Below, piece by piece: positions 8,277-16,382 of a stretch of DNA of 48,216 nt (position 1 is the stretch's first letter; the number at the start of each line of letters is the position of its first letter). The stretch lies in NCBI GenBank assembly GCA_937870825.1, contig CALMZO010000412.1, positions 1-48,216 of the forward strand. The letters are read 5' to 3'. A program made the position numbers and the translations under genes. Source of the DNA: an uncultured Chloroflexota bacterium (GTDB taxonomy: Bacteria; Chloroflexota; Anaerolineae; UBA4142; SHND01). The notes under the pieces are model-generated. The model saw only the letters and a list, made by a program, of their open reading frames with translations. It did not search any database and was not told the DNA's origin.

Positions 8277-9236
8277 ATGCACACTCCCACCTTCCTCGAC
8301 GTTCTCTGCGCAAAACAAAACATCGCGCCGCATTTGCCGCGCACGCCATTGTTCAAATATCCCGCGCTCGACGCGGCAACAGGTTTGGACTTGTACGTCA
8401 AGCACGAAAATTATCAACCGATTGGCGCGTTCAAAGTGCGCGGCGGCATCAATCTTGTGTCGCAATTGTCGGACGATGAAAAAACGCGCGGTGTGATTTC
8501 GGCGTCAACCGGCAATCATGGGCAGTCCATCGCGTATGCGGCGCGTATGTTTAACGTTCCCGCGACGATAGTTGTTCCCGAAAACGCGAATCCCGTCAAA
8601 GTGGACGCCATGCGCGCGCTCGGCGCGAACATTATTTTTCACGGACCTGATTTTGACGCGGCGCGCGAACACTGCGAAGCGTTGGCGGAGGAAAAACATT
8701 TGCGGTACGTCCATTCGGGCAACGAGCCGCATCTCATCGCGGGCGTCGGCACGCACACGTTAGAAATTTTAGAGGATGTGCCGGATGTGGACGTAATTGT
8801 TGTGCCGATAGGCGGCGGGAGCGGCGCGGCGGGCGCGTGTGTTGCGGCGAAAGCGATTAACCCAAACATTCGCGTCATCGGCGTTCAGGCGGAAAAAGCG
8901 CCGGCGGCGTACAAGTCGTGGAAACATCGCGCGCTGCTTCAAGATACGAACGCGACGTTCGCGGAAGGACTGGCAACGCGCACCGCGTTCGCCTTGCCGC
9001 AAAAAATTTTGTGGGACATGCTCGACGATTTTATTTTGGTGAGCGACGATGCAATGCGCGCGGCGATTGTTTTATTTTTGCAAAAAGCAAAAACGTTGTC
9101 CGAAGCCGCGGGCGCGTCATCCCTCGCGGGCGCGCTGCAATTGCGCGAACAATTAGCGAATAAAAAGATGGCGTTGATTTTGAGCGGCGGAAATATCACG
9201 CCCGAGCAGTTGCGGACAGTCCTCAGTGAACAGTAA
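8277..9236 (+). CDS. Threonine/serine dehydratase-type PLP enzyme
   Basis: A fold-type II PLP enzyme of 319 residues. The Schiff-base lysine is Lys53 in GAFKVRGG. STGNHG at 77-82 and a Gly-rich phosphate loop GGGSGAAG near residue 181 complete the site. There is no C-terminal ACT/regulatory domain, so it resembles the short catabolic threonine ammonia-lyases, serine racemases and threo-3-hydroxyaspartate ammonia-lyases rather than full-length biosynthetic IlvA. The reaction is probably deamination of threonine to 2-oxobutyrate, but the substrate is open. Its last codons, from CAG at 9217, lie in a heptad array. Confidence 0.88.
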   Translation: MHTPTFLDVLCAKQNIAPHLPRTPLFKYPALDAATGLDLYVKHENYQPIGAFKVRGGINLVSQLSDDEKTRGVISASTGNHGQSIAYAARMFNVPATIVVPENANPVKVDAMRALGANIIFHGPDFDAAREHCEALAEEKHLRYVHSGNEPHLIAGVGTHTLEILEDVPDVDVIVVPIGGGSGAAGACVAAKAINPNIRVIGVQAEKAPAAYKSWKHRALLQDTNATFAEGLATRTAFALPQKILWDMLDDFILVSDDAMRAAIVLFLQKAKTLSEAAGASSLAGALQLREQLANKKMALILSGGNITPEQLRTVLSEQ

Positions 9237-9280
9237 GCAGTATTCAGTGAACTGATAACTGGTGACTGATAACTGATTAC
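9217..9280. repeat. Heptad-periodic inverted array, CAGTNNN / CTGNTNA words
   Basis: CAGTCCT, CAGTGAA, CAGTAAG, CAGTATT, CAGTGAA are followed by CTGATAA, CTGGTGA, CTGATAA, CTGATTA. It starts inside the preceding coding sequence and ends eight bases before the next ATG at 9289. It shares its word with the array at 45441-45510. Confidence 0.85.
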
Positions 9281-9288
9281 GAGTCTTT

Positions 9289-9720
9289 ATGCTTCCTGAA
9301 CTCAAAAAACTTGGTGTCGCGGCGGGACAAAAAATTCTCGTGCATCGCGCGCCGAAAGCGTTTACACAAGAATTGCGCGACCAAGCGCCGCCCGACATTT
9401 TGATTTCGACGCGGTTGACGAAACGCGCCCGGTACGATTTGATTTTTCATTTCGCCGCGCCCGATGAAAATTTGGACGGGTTGTTTGAAACCATGGAGAC
9501 GGCGTTAAAGCCGGACGGCTCGCTCTGGGTCGTGATTCCAAAACAAAAGCAAGCCAAGCAACTCGGTTACCTGTACGATTGGAACGCGATGATTGCGCAC
9601 GCATTAAAAACAACGTTGGTGGACAACAAGACGCTGACCTTTTCACCGGAAGAGTACGGGACGCGGTTTGTGATTCGGAAAGAGATGAGAGAGACGAGAA
9701 ACGGGAAACGGGAAACGTGA
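9289..9720 (+). CDS. DUF3052-like protein
   Basis: A 143-residue soluble protein. The segments YDLIFHFAAPDENLDGLFE, ALKPDGSLWVVIPK and SPEEYGTRFVIRK match my recollection of DUF3052-type proteins (Rossmann-like, function unknown). No catalytic motif is evident. The final dozen residues (REMRETRNGKRET-like, Arg/Glu-rich) are encoded by the heptad array that starts at 9696, so the repeat appears to have replaced or extended the original C-terminus. The start is ATG at 9289 with no clear Shine-Dalgarno sequence. Confidence 0.65.
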   Translation: MLPELKKLGVAAGQKILVHRAPKAFTQELRDQAPPDILISTRLTKRARYDLIFHFAAPDENLDGLFETMETALKPDGSLWVVIPKQKQAKQLGYLYDWNAMIAHALKTTLVDNKTLTFSPEEYGTRFVIRKEMRETRNGKRET

Positions 9721-9779
9721 AACGTGAAATGTGAAATGTGAAATGTGAAATGTGAAATGTGAAATGTGAAACGTGAAAC
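9696..9779. repeat. Twelve tandem heptads, GTGAAAT family
   Basis: GAGAAAC, GGGAAAC twice, GTGAAAC, GTGAAAT six times, GTGAAAC twice. This is the most regular array in the window: 84 bases at an exact 7-base period. It is one-armed, with no complementary run, and the left part codes for the tail of the DUF3052-like protein. Confidence 0.92.
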
Positions 9780-9836
9780 GTATTGTGTCGGGAACGTTCA
9801 CGAGTGAACTGCGCTTGATAACGCGACAAATTTGGG

Positions 9837-10772
9837 ATGAAAATTTTTGTTACCGGTGGGACAGGCGTTTTGGGACAGCCGACGATTCGTTTGCTGGTCG
9901 CGCGCGGGCATCACGTGACGGCGCTGGCGCGCAATGAACCGCGCGCGCACGTGGTGGCGAATCTCGGTGCGACGCCGTTGATTGGCGATTTGTTTGACGC
10001 GAATTTTGTGAAAACCGCTGTCGGCGACGCGGACAGCATTTTACATCTCGCCACCGCGATTCCGAAAAAAGCCGCGCCCGGTGGAAAAGATTGGACGTTG
10101 AACGACCGCATTCGCCGCGAGGGTGCGAAACATTTGTTGGATGCGGCCAAGGGGCGGAAACTCCATTCGTTCGTCGCGCAGAGCATCACGTTTTTGTACG
10201 GCGATACGCGCGGCGAATGGAAACGCGAAGAGGACCCGCTGCCGCGCAATGTGCCGCGCAATTCAAAGTCGGCGGCAGAGATGGAAGCGAACGCGCTGGC
10301 GGAATACAAAATCAACAACATCCCCGTCGTCATTTTACGCGGCGCGTTATTTTATTCGCCCGCGTCGTACAGCACACGCGCGATGCTCGATGCAATTCGC
10401 CATCGGCGGTTCCCGATTCTCGGTTCGGGTGACCAGTATTGGCATTGGATTTACGTGGACGACATGGCACGCGCCGTCGTTCTCGCGGCGGAACATCCCG
10501 CGCCCGGCGAAATTTTCAATGTCGCGGACGATTGGCCCTTTCACGCGGCGGACGGGATGAATTACATGGCGGCGCAGTTGAACGCGCCCGCGCCGTTCAA
10601 AATGTCCATCTTGCTTGCGCGCATCTTGCTCGGCGGCACGGCAACATTCCTCGCGCAAAGTGCGCGCTATCGCACGGACAAAATTAAAAAGATGCTCGGT
10701 TGGTCACCAATGTATCCAACGTATCGCGAAGGGCTGGCGGAAATTTTTCGGACGATGGGAAAACGCGTGTAA
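9837..10772 (+). CDS. NAD(P)-dependent epimerase/dehydratase-like SDR protein
   Basis: An extended short-chain dehydrogenase of 311 residues. The nucleotide-binding GGTGVLG is at residues 7-13, and DxxDxx-type acidic positions follow strand 3 (GDLFDANF). The region where YxxxK should lie reads PRNSKSAAEME: the Lys is present but the catalytic Tyr is not. It may therefore be a non-catalytic or atypical NAD(P) binder, as in NmrA-like or complex-I-associated SDRs. GSGDQYWHWIYVDDMARA is the typical sugar-epimerase-like C-terminal signature. The substrate is unknown. Confidence 0.85.
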   Translation: MKIFVTGGTGVLGQPTIRLLVARGHHVTALARNEPRAHVVANLGATPLIGDLFDANFVKTAVGDADSILHLATAIPKKAAPGGKDWTLNDRIRREGAKHLLDAAKGRKLHSFVAQSITFLYGDTRGEWKREEDPLPRNVPRNSKSAAEMEANALAEYKINNIPVVILRGALFYSPASYSTRAMLDAIRHRRFPILGSGDQYWHWIYVDDMARAVVLAAEHPAPGEIFNVADDWPFHAADGMNYMAAQLNAPAPFKMSILLARILLGGTATFLAQSARYRTDKIKKMLGWSPMYPTYREGLAEIFRTMGKRV

Positions 10773-10776
10773 AACC

Positions 10777-10839
10777 GACGAACGACCAAGACGGACGAGG
10801 AAGGAAAAATGCGTTCGTCTTTCGTCATCCGTCTTGCCT
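10777..10839. repeat. Heptad-periodic inverted array, GACGAAC / CGTTCGT words
   Basis: GACGAAC, GACCAAG, ACGGACG and AGGAAGG are followed by CGTTCGT, CTTTCGT, CATCCGT. It fills the gap and ends five bases before the next ATG (10844). Confidence 0.8.
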
Positions 10840-10843
10840 CTCT

Positions 10844-11602
10844 ATGATTCATCTCGGCACACAAGGTTGGTCGTACAAAAGTTGGGACGGCGTGTTTTAT
10901 CCGCAGGGGACGCCGCCCGGCGCGTATCTCGCGCATTACGCCACACAGTTCAAAGCGATTGAAATTGATTCGTCGTTTTACGGCACGCCGCGCAAGGCGT
11001 TTTTAGAAAAATGGGACCGCGACACGCCCGCCGATTTTCGTTTCGCCGCAAAATTTCCAAAACTCATCACGCACGAAAAAATGTTGGTGGACGCGCAAAA
11101 GGACGCGCAAATTTTTTTGAGCGGAATGAGCATCTTGGGTGAAAAACTCGGACCGCTGTGTTTGCAATTTTCGTACGAGTTCAAACCCGAAGCGCGCAAC
11201 TTGCTCGACGAATTTCTTGGCGCGTTGCCGCAAGAGTTTCGTTATGCGGTCGAAGTACGAAATCGCGCGTGGTTCCACGATTGGTTTTTTGAATTGTTGA
11301 AAAAACATCGCGCCGCGCTTGTTCTCGTTGACCGCGTGTACATGCCGAAACTCGAAGAAGTCACGACGGATTTCACGTACATTCGCTGGCTCGGCAATCG
11401 CAAAGATGTTCCCGACGACGAATACACGCACGTTCGCATTACTCGCGACAAAGAATTGAATGAATGGGCGGACGTGATTCAGCAACTGCACGAACGCGAG
11501 GTGGACGTGTGGGGCTTTGCGAACAATCATTACATGGGACATTCGCCCGCGACGCTGCGTGAGATTCAACAGAGGTTGCAGCAGAGAGGAATCGAGACTT
11601 GA
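10844..11602 (+). CDS. DUF72 (YecE-like) TIM-barrel protein
   Basis: A 252-residue cytoplasmic protein. The start HLGTQGWSYKSWDG and the later EIDSSFYGTPRKAFLEKW are the hallmark DUF72 motifs, and FRYAVEVRNRAW and FANNHYMGHSPATL are the usual C-terminal ones. The fold is a TIM barrel. The biochemical role of the family is not established. The ATG at 10844 is preferred because the family begins with this Gly-rich strand; longer in-frame readings would translate the repeat. It is followed closely by the DUF433 gene. Confidence 0.9.
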   Translation: MIHLGTQGWSYKSWDGVFYPQGTPPGAYLAHYATQFKAIEIDSSFYGTPRKAFLEKWDRDTPADFRFAAKFPKLITHEKMLVDAQKDAQIFLSGMSILGEKLGPLCLQFSYEFKPEARNLLDEFLGALPQEFRYAVEVRNRAWFHDWFFELLKKHRAALVLVDRVYMPKLEEVTTDFTYIRWLGNRKDVPDDEYTHVRITRDKELNEWADVIQQLHEREVDVWGFANNHYMGHSPATLREIQQRLQQRGIET

Positions 11603-11616
11603 TTGGGATTGGGGTG

Positions 11617-12009
11617 ATGACAATGAGAACAAATCAAAACATCGGTAGACTGTCGTCAAAAACGACAAATGGAAAACGCAAGATAACGCGCACCAAAAGT
11701 TCGTTGCCTCGAACAATTTCCGCCAAGCGGCTCGTGCGCGAAATGTACGGAGGCGAACCGTACGAGTATTTTGCGTTGGGCAAACATATTGTTGCGGCAC
11801 CGGGTGTTTGTGGTGGGCGTCCAACCTTCAAGTACACGCGCATTCGCGTTGATTTTATTCTCGACCTTTTGGCAACGGGGCGCAGTATACAAGACCTGAC
11901 GAAAAGCTACAGCTCAAGCGCGCTCACGGAAGAAGCAATCATGGAAGCGCTCGAATTGGCGCGCCACGCGTTTGTCCAAGTGATGCCTGTCGCGCGGGTG
12001 ACAGCATGA
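11617..12009 (+). CDS. DUF433 protein, probable antitoxin
   Basis: About 130 residues. The C-terminal ~75 residues are a DUF433 domain, marked by VAAPGVCGGRPTFKYTRIRV, then DLLATGRSIQDL and LTEEAIMEALELA. DUF433 proteins often pair with PIN-like DUF5615 proteins and are regarded as antitoxins. The N-terminal ~45 residues are basic and Ser/Thr/Lys-rich, an unusual extension that may bind DNA. The start is uncertain between 11617 and 11623; GGGGTG lies just upstream. Its stop overlaps the next start (ATGA at 12006-12009), which supports a two-gene module. Confidence 0.8.
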   Translation: MTMRTNQNIGRLSSKTTNGKRKITRTKSSLPRTISAKRLVREMYGGEPYEYFALGKHIVAAPGVCGGRPTFKYTRIRVDFILDLLATGRSIQDLTKSYSSSALTEEAIMEALELARHAFVQVMPVARVTA

Positions 12010-12410
12010 TTGTTTTGGATGAGGAGTTGCAAGACCCGTACATTGTGAGCGAAATCACCGCGTGGTATCCGGGCAAAGTGATTAGCGTGCGCGCATTGCG
12101 TCCACGTACAATCATCAAAGATGAAGCGATTGTGACTCTGCTCCAAGCTCTTGCCAATCCTACATTTGTAACCATCAACGTAGAGGACTTTTGGTGGGTT
12201 ATGCGCGCTGACGCTAACATTTGTCTCGTTTGTATTGACTTGCCAAACGCGCGCGCATTACAGGTTCCTACTTGGTTACGAAAGTTTTTGCGACTTGATA
12301 TGTTCAAAACCAAAGCGGGACGCATGGGCATTGTGGCGTTGTTGCGCGCCAAGCACATCGAATTTTATCGCGCAGACCACAAGATAAAAACAATCGAATG
12401 GACGCCATGA
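12006..12410 (+). CDS. PIN-like (DUF5615-type) protein, probable toxin
   Basis: A 134-residue protein beginning MIVLDEELQD, the acidic first strand of PIN-like/DUF5615 nucleases, followed by IIKDEAIVTLLQ and FVTINVEDFWW, which supply further Asp/Glu for a metal site. It lacks a signal peptide. It overlaps the DUF433 gene by four bases and probably forms a toxin-antitoxin-like pair with it. RNA cleavage is inferred from the PIN fold and is not proven here. The family call rests on motif order and context. Confidence 0.65.
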   Translation: MIVLDEELQDPYIVSEITAWYPGKVISVRALRPRTIIKDEAIVTLLQALANPTFVTINVEDFWWVMRADANICLVCIDLPNARALQVPTWLRKFLRLDMFKTKAGRMGIVALLRAKHIEFYRADHKIKTIEWTP

Positions 12411-12423
12411 GTATCGGAAACCG

Positions 12424-13080
12424 ATGACTAACGCAGAATTACCTGAAGCATTCAAACGCCTGCGCGTTGCCGCGCAGCATTGGATTGTGCCGATGGTGTA
12501 CGCGATGAAACAAGAGGGCGCGACGCCGTACGAAATTCTCATCGCGTCGCTGCTTTCGGCGCGCACGCTCGATACGGTGACGACGGTTGTGTATCCCGAG
12601 CTTTTCAAATTGGCGAACACGCCGGAAAAAATGTTGCGCGTTCCCGAAGCACAAATCGAACGCGCGATTCATCGCGTCGCATTCAGCAACGCGAAAGCGA
12701 AACAGATTTTGAGTTTGTCGAAAATTTTGGTGGACACGTACGACGGACGCGTTCCCGAGACGATTGAAGAATTGGACGAACTGCCCGGCGTTGGACGCAA
12801 AATTGCAAATCTCACGGTGACGATGGCGTTCGACAAACCGGGCATCACCGTGGATACGCACGTACATCGCATTGTGAATCGCTGGGGCTATGTGCTGGCA
12901 AAAACGCCGGACGAAACAGAACGGCAGCTGCGCGAAAAATTGCCTCCCAAGTATTGGATTGAAATCAACGGCTTGCTCATTCCGCTTGGGCAAAATATCT
13001 GCCGCGCCGGTACGCCCTCGTGTACTAAATGTCCCGTGTTTGAATTTTGTGCGCGTATCGGTGTAACCAAGTTTCGCTAA
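12424..13080 (+). CDS. nth: Endonuclease III (DNA glycosylase/AP lyase)
   Basis: Base-excision repair enzyme that removes oxidised pyrimidines and nicks the abasic site. At 218 residues it has normal length. The helix-hairpin-helix LPGVGRKIAN carries catalytic Lys126, and VDTHVHR carries catalytic Asp144. The C-terminal iron-sulfur loop has Cys193, Cys200, Cys203 and Cys209 in the classical C-x6-C-x2-C-x5-C spacing. It starts 14 bases after the PIN-like gene on the same strand, so it may share the transcript. A terminator hairpin follows its stop. Confidence 0.96.
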   Translation: MTNAELPEAFKRLRVAAQHWIVPMVYAMKQEGATPYEILIASLLSARTLDTVTTVVYPELFKLANTPEKMLRVPEAQIERAIHRVAFSNAKAKQILSLSKILVDTYDGRVPETIEELDELPGVGRKIANLTVTMAFDKPGITVDTHVHRIVNRWGYVLAKTPDETERQLREKLPPKYWIEINGLLIPLGQNICRAGTPSCTKCPVFEFCARIGVTKFR

Positions 13081-13086
13081 AATTGT

Positions 13087-13117
13087 GCGTCGCGTTTTGC
13101 GGCGCGTTTGTTTTTCT
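13087..13117 (+). terminator. Terminator after nth
   Basis: A 7-bp stem, 13087-13093 with 13099-13105 (one T-G pair), has the loop GTTTT and is followed by the T-rich tract GTTTGTTTTTC. Confidence 0.65.
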
Positions 13118-13172
13118 GAGGGTATTGCGGTTTAATGCACATCGCTTCGCACGCATGTTTCGAGGAACAGAG

Positions 13173-14177
13173 ATGAAATCTCGCGCACTCTTTTTGTGTA
13201 TTCTTGTAGCCGGTTCATTCTTTGTCGGATGCAGTGTTCTCACGCCGCCAACGCCGACACCCACCCCCGCGCCGACGGAAACGCCAACCCCCGTTCCCAC
13301 CGCGACCGCTGCGCCGACGCGTCCGCGTCCGAGCGCGACACCGGCGAACGCGCTGCCGCCTGCCATTGCGTTCGCCTTGAACAAAACGCAGAGCGCGAAC
13401 AGCATGGAATTTGAATTTGAATCTGCCGTGACGATGGTGCAGGGCGGCCAAACCAAAACGATTCCCGGCTTGGCACTCAAAGGATTCGACAGCACGCTGA
13501 ATCGTGACGTTTTAATTAGCGGCACCACGAGCGATACGAACGAATTCATTTCGTACCAAGTCGTCGTCGTAGGCGAAGATGTGTTTATCAAAGGTCTGGG
13601 CGGCAACGGGTTGGATGAAAAACAGTGGTATCAATTGCCGCAAGAGATGCAGGCAGGGGTGCGCCGATTGCCGACTGCGCGCGGCTTGATTTCCAGTTTC
13701 TCGCCTGAAGACGTAGGCAAAGCAGAATTTCAAGCCGCCGGCAATGAAACGCTTGACGATGAAAATTGTTCCGTGTGGTCAGCGCAAAATCCGACGTTCG
13801 CCCGGACGTTGATTGGCGTGTCCGAAGAGAGCGATTTGAGAAAACAGTTGGGTGAAATTGATGGCGCGGAATTTCAATTGTGGACGTGCGCAGACGGTTA
13901 CATTCATCAGATGAAAGGGAATGTGCGCGGGCATTCGGCGCAAAACACCGCAGACACGGTCACCGTTACACTGAATTTTCAGATGAAAGATTTTAACGTC
14001 GCGCGCAAAATTGAAGCGCCAACCGGTGTGAAACCATTTCCGGTGCCCACATCGTCACAACCCCCATCCGTGCCAACACAAGCAACGGACAGTACGCCCT
14101 CAACGAGTCCAACGGCGTCAACCCCTACGGCGCCTCCGACGCAAACCCAGAGCGCGTCGCCTTCGCCGACGCCATAG
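13173..14177 (+). CDS. Lipoprotein of unknown function (LppX/LolA-like range)
   Basis: A 334-residue predicted lipoprotein. The ATG at 13173 has GAGGAA about six bases upstream and gives a signal peptide ending FFVGC (Cys20). A Thr/Pro-rich linker follows to about residue 65. The central ~220 residues contain NSMEFEFESAVTMVQGG, GEDVFIKGLGG and QWYQLP, a beta-rich pattern typical of LolA/LppX-like lipid-binding lipoproteins; this is a tentative fold suggestion only. The last ~45 residues are again Ser/Thr/Pro-rich. No operon partner is evident; it is convergent with the molybdopterin synthase gene. Confidence 0.75.
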   Translation: MKSRALFLCILVAGSFFVGCSVLTPPTPTPTPAPTETPTPVPTATAAPTRPRPSATPANALPPAIAFALNKTQSANSMEFEFESAVTMVQGGQTKTIPGLALKGFDSTLNRDVLISGTTSDTNEFISYQVVVVGEDVFIKGLGGNGLDEKQWYQLPQEMQAGVRRLPTARGLISSFSPEDVGKAEFQAAGNETLDDENCSVWSAQNPTFARTLIGVSEESDLRKQLGEIDGAEFQLWTCADGYIHQMKGNVRGHSAQNTADTVTVTLNFQMKDFNVARKIEAPTGVKPFPVPTSSQPPSVPTQATDSTPSTSPTASTPTAPPTQTQSASPSPTP

Positions 14178-14221
14178 CACATTGTACAAGCGGCTCTTGG
14201 ATGAACCAATCTTGAAAAAAA

Positions 14222-14255
14222 GAACGGGCACAAATTTCTGCGCCCGTCTTGTTTA
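14222..14255. terminator. Terminator between the lipoprotein and molybdopterin synthase genes
   Basis: ACGGGC (14224-14229) pairs with GCCCGT (14242-14247) around a 12-base loop. There is an A-run at 14215-14221 and a short T-rich side at 14247-14255. The gene order is convergent. The stem is modest. Confidence 0.5.
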
Positions 14256-15224
14256 TACACTTTCAAAGTCAGTGCGGATTTCGCCTCCCGCATTTTCTGC
14301 CAAACTCAACACCCCAAACTTTTTCTGCGGCGCGCCAAATTTATTCTCCTGCGCCGCGACAATTTCATCTGCCTTGTCCGTTGGCACATCCCCCATTGTC
14401 GGTCCTTCGACCCAATAATCGGTGTCCGACGCGAATTCTTTTTTCCAAACGGGCAGAATCACTTTGAGGCGTTCAATCGCATACCGACACGCCGCGAACG
14501 ATTCCGCGCGATGCGGCGCGGACGTGGCAATGATGACGGATGCTTCGCCGATTTTCAAACGTCCCGTGCGATGCGCGATGGCGATGCGAACATCGCTCCA
14601 GCGTTCGTGTACTTCGGCGCCGATTTGTGCGAGCATCCGCTCCGCGAGTTCGGGATACGCTTCGTATTCCAAAAATTTTACTTGCTTGTCATGCGCGTTA
14701 TCACGCACCACGCCGAGAAACGTTGCGATGCCGCCCGCGCTCGGATGCGCGACCCGCGCAACAAGCGCGTCAAGCGAAAGCGGATTGTTCGTAACAAGAA
14801 AATCGCGCGTCACGCCCGATGACGAATAGGGTTTCGTTTGTTCAATCGGTTTCGTTGGTGGTTTGGATTGCTGCGCCGATGGGAGATTGCGGCGATTGTT
14901 TCGACGTTTCGGCGGCGCAGCTTTTTGCTGCGGGGCGCGCGGCGCAAGTTTCGGTAAGCGTTCGGGCCGTTTGCCTGCCCCTCCGCTCACCGGCGGCAAA
15001 AATCCCACTTCTTCTCCGCCATTCAAGACCGTTTCGGGTTTCGCCAAACGTTGATTGACGGAGAATGCCGCGCGGATATTTGCCACGCGCGGATTTTTCG
15101 CGTTCGCCGTGTACTGGTTCCACAGCTCTTGGACAGTGATACCCGGCTCGATTTCGCGCCACTCTTCTTTGAGACCGACCCATTCGCGAAAAATCGCGAA
15201 AAATTTTACGTGTACTTTTTTCAT
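14253..15224 (-). CDS. MoaD-MoaE fusion, molybdopterin synthase
   Basis: Both subunits of molybdopterin synthase in one 323-residue chain. Residues 1 to about 82 are MoaD (ubiquitin-like, KVHVKFFAIFREWVG to FLPPVSGG). The Gly-Gly that normally ends MoaD at ~80-81 is followed by a basic Pro/Lys/Arg/Gln-rich linker (~82-135). Residues ~136-290 are MoaE: GGIATFLGVVRD, YEAYPELAERM, IAHRTGRLKIGEASV, and KKEF with the catalytic Lys region. An unusual ~30-residue tail follows. MoaD must carry a C-terminal thiocarboxylate, so cleavage after Gly-Gly is expected, as for mycobacterial MoaX. No other mo genes are in the window. Confidence 0.92.
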   Translation of the reverse strand: MKKVHVKFFAIFREWVGLKEEWREIEPGITVQELWNQYTANAKNPRVANIRAAFSVNQRLAKPETVLNGGEEVGFLPPVSGGAGKRPERLPKLAPRAPQQKAAPPKRRNNRRNLPSAQQSKPPTKPIEQTKPYSSSGVTRDFLVTNNPLSLDALVARVAHPSAGGIATFLGVVRDNAHDKQVKFLEYEAYPELAERMLAQIGAEVHERWSDVRIAIAHRTGRLKIGEASVIIATSAPHRAESFAACRYAIERLKVILPVWKKEFASDTDYWVEGPTMGDVPTDKADEIVAAQENKFGAPQKKFGVLSLAENAGGEIRTDFESV

Positions 15225-15225
15225 A

Positions 15226-15309
15226 GTTGTTCGTTGTTAGTTGTTGGTTGTTCGTGGTTCGTCGCTTGTGAGTGGCGACTCTGGATTCGTCGTTCGTCGT
15301 TCGTCGTCC
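15226..15309. repeat. Heptad-periodic array, GTTGTTC / GTCGTTC words
   Basis: Twelve units including GTTGTTC, GTTGTTA, GTTGTTG, GTGGTTC and GTCGTTC. It begins two bases upstream of the molybdopterin synthase start and encodes the last ~24 residues of the AI-2E-type permease (stop at 15237-15239). Confidence 0.8.
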
Positions 15310-16382
15310 GGCGGCTGCGGCAATGGCTCGAACAACTTGCGCAGAATGAATTGAAAAAACAATCGCAGCGTCGCCAGCACGGGCGCGGCGAGAAAAACGC
15401 CCAGCACCCCTGCGAGCGACGCGCCGACAATTGTCCCCGCCAAAATAATGACGGGCGGCAGATTCACACTCGCGCCCAACACGTTCGGAACGACGACGTG
15501 ATTTTCCAATTGCTGAATCCCGAAATAGGTGATGACAATAATCACCGCAAAGAGCGGCGGGTCAATCGCCCAATTCGCGGAACCTTGAAACAGCGCAATG
15601 AATACGGCGGGAAACATCGCAATAATCGGACCTATCGTCGGGACAACTTCCAAAAGTCCCGCGAGAATGCCGAGCAGCAGCGAACTGCGCACGCCGAGAA
15701 TCGTCAACGCAATCGTCGTGACGGTACCGATAATGAGCGCAAGCACGACTTGGCCGCGCAAAAAGCCCGACCAAACGGCATCGAGTTCGCGCGCAATGCG
15801 GTCAAAATCGTCGTGATACGCAGGCGGCAGCGCCGCGCGGAGCCGTGCCGAGAACGTATCCGCGTCCTTGACGATATAAAACGACAACACCAAAATCACG
15901 AATACGTTAAAGATAGAGGACGCCGCGCCCGCAAGCACACGCGGCGACTGCTGGGCGAGAGAATTCAATTCCTCGCGCAGCTGCCGCGAGACCTGTACAG
16001 GGTCCAGCCCGCTCAGCCAATTCGAAACCAACGGCAATTGACTGCCGACTTGTAAAAAGCGGACGACGAGCGAATCGAAATCCTCAATCAACATCGAGAC
16101 CTGACGCGCGATATTGGGTGTGATAAGAATCGCGCTTTCAATGAGGACTGCAATGAGAACGAGATAGGTGAGTGCCGCCGCCGCCGTGCGCGGCATTTTC
16201 AAACGCTGCGCGAGAAACGTCACAATCGGATTGAGCAAGTACGCGACGAGCAGCGCGAGGACGAGAACGGGAATCGTTTCGCGAATAAAGTACGCAAACA
16301 GCGCGAACGCAACGACGAGTCCAAGAACAACCCACCGCCGAACATCATACGTCCAGCGGTGGGGGGGGGTGAGATTATTCAT
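15237..16382 (-). CDS. AI-2E/PerM family permease
   Basis: A 381-residue polytopic membrane protein of the AI-2E transporter family (TqsA/PerM/YdiK-like). It has about eight membrane helices. The hallmark stretches are LLVAYLLNPIVTFLAQRL near the N-terminus, IVGTVTTIALTILG and LEVVPTIGPIIAMFPAV in the C-terminal half. The substrate is unknown; the family includes quorum-signal exporters and Na+/H+ antiporter-like members. Its ATG overlaps the TerC stop by 8 bases, so the two are translationally coupled. A G9 tract at 16361-16369 (C9 in the coding strand) lies in codons 5-8. The polar C-terminal tail comes from the heptad array. Confidence 0.88.
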   Translation of the reverse strand: MNNLTPPHRWTYDVRRWVVLGLVVAFALFAYFIRETIPVLVLALLVAYLLNPIVTFLAQRLKMPRTAAAALTYLVLIAVLIESAILITPNIARQVSMLIEDFDSLVVRFLQVGSQLPLVSNWLSGLDPVQVSRQLREELNSLAQQSPRVLAGAASSIFNVFVILVLSFYIVKDADTFSARLRAALPPAYHDDFDRIARELDAVWSGFLRGQVVLALIIGTVTTIALTILGVRSSLLLGILAGLLEVVPTIGPIIAMFPAVFIALFQGSANWAIDPPLFAVIIVITYFGIQQLENHVVVPNVLGASVNLPPVIILAGTIVGASLAGVLGVFLAAPVLATLRLFFQFILRKLFEPLPQPPDDERRTTNPESPLTSDEPRTTNN

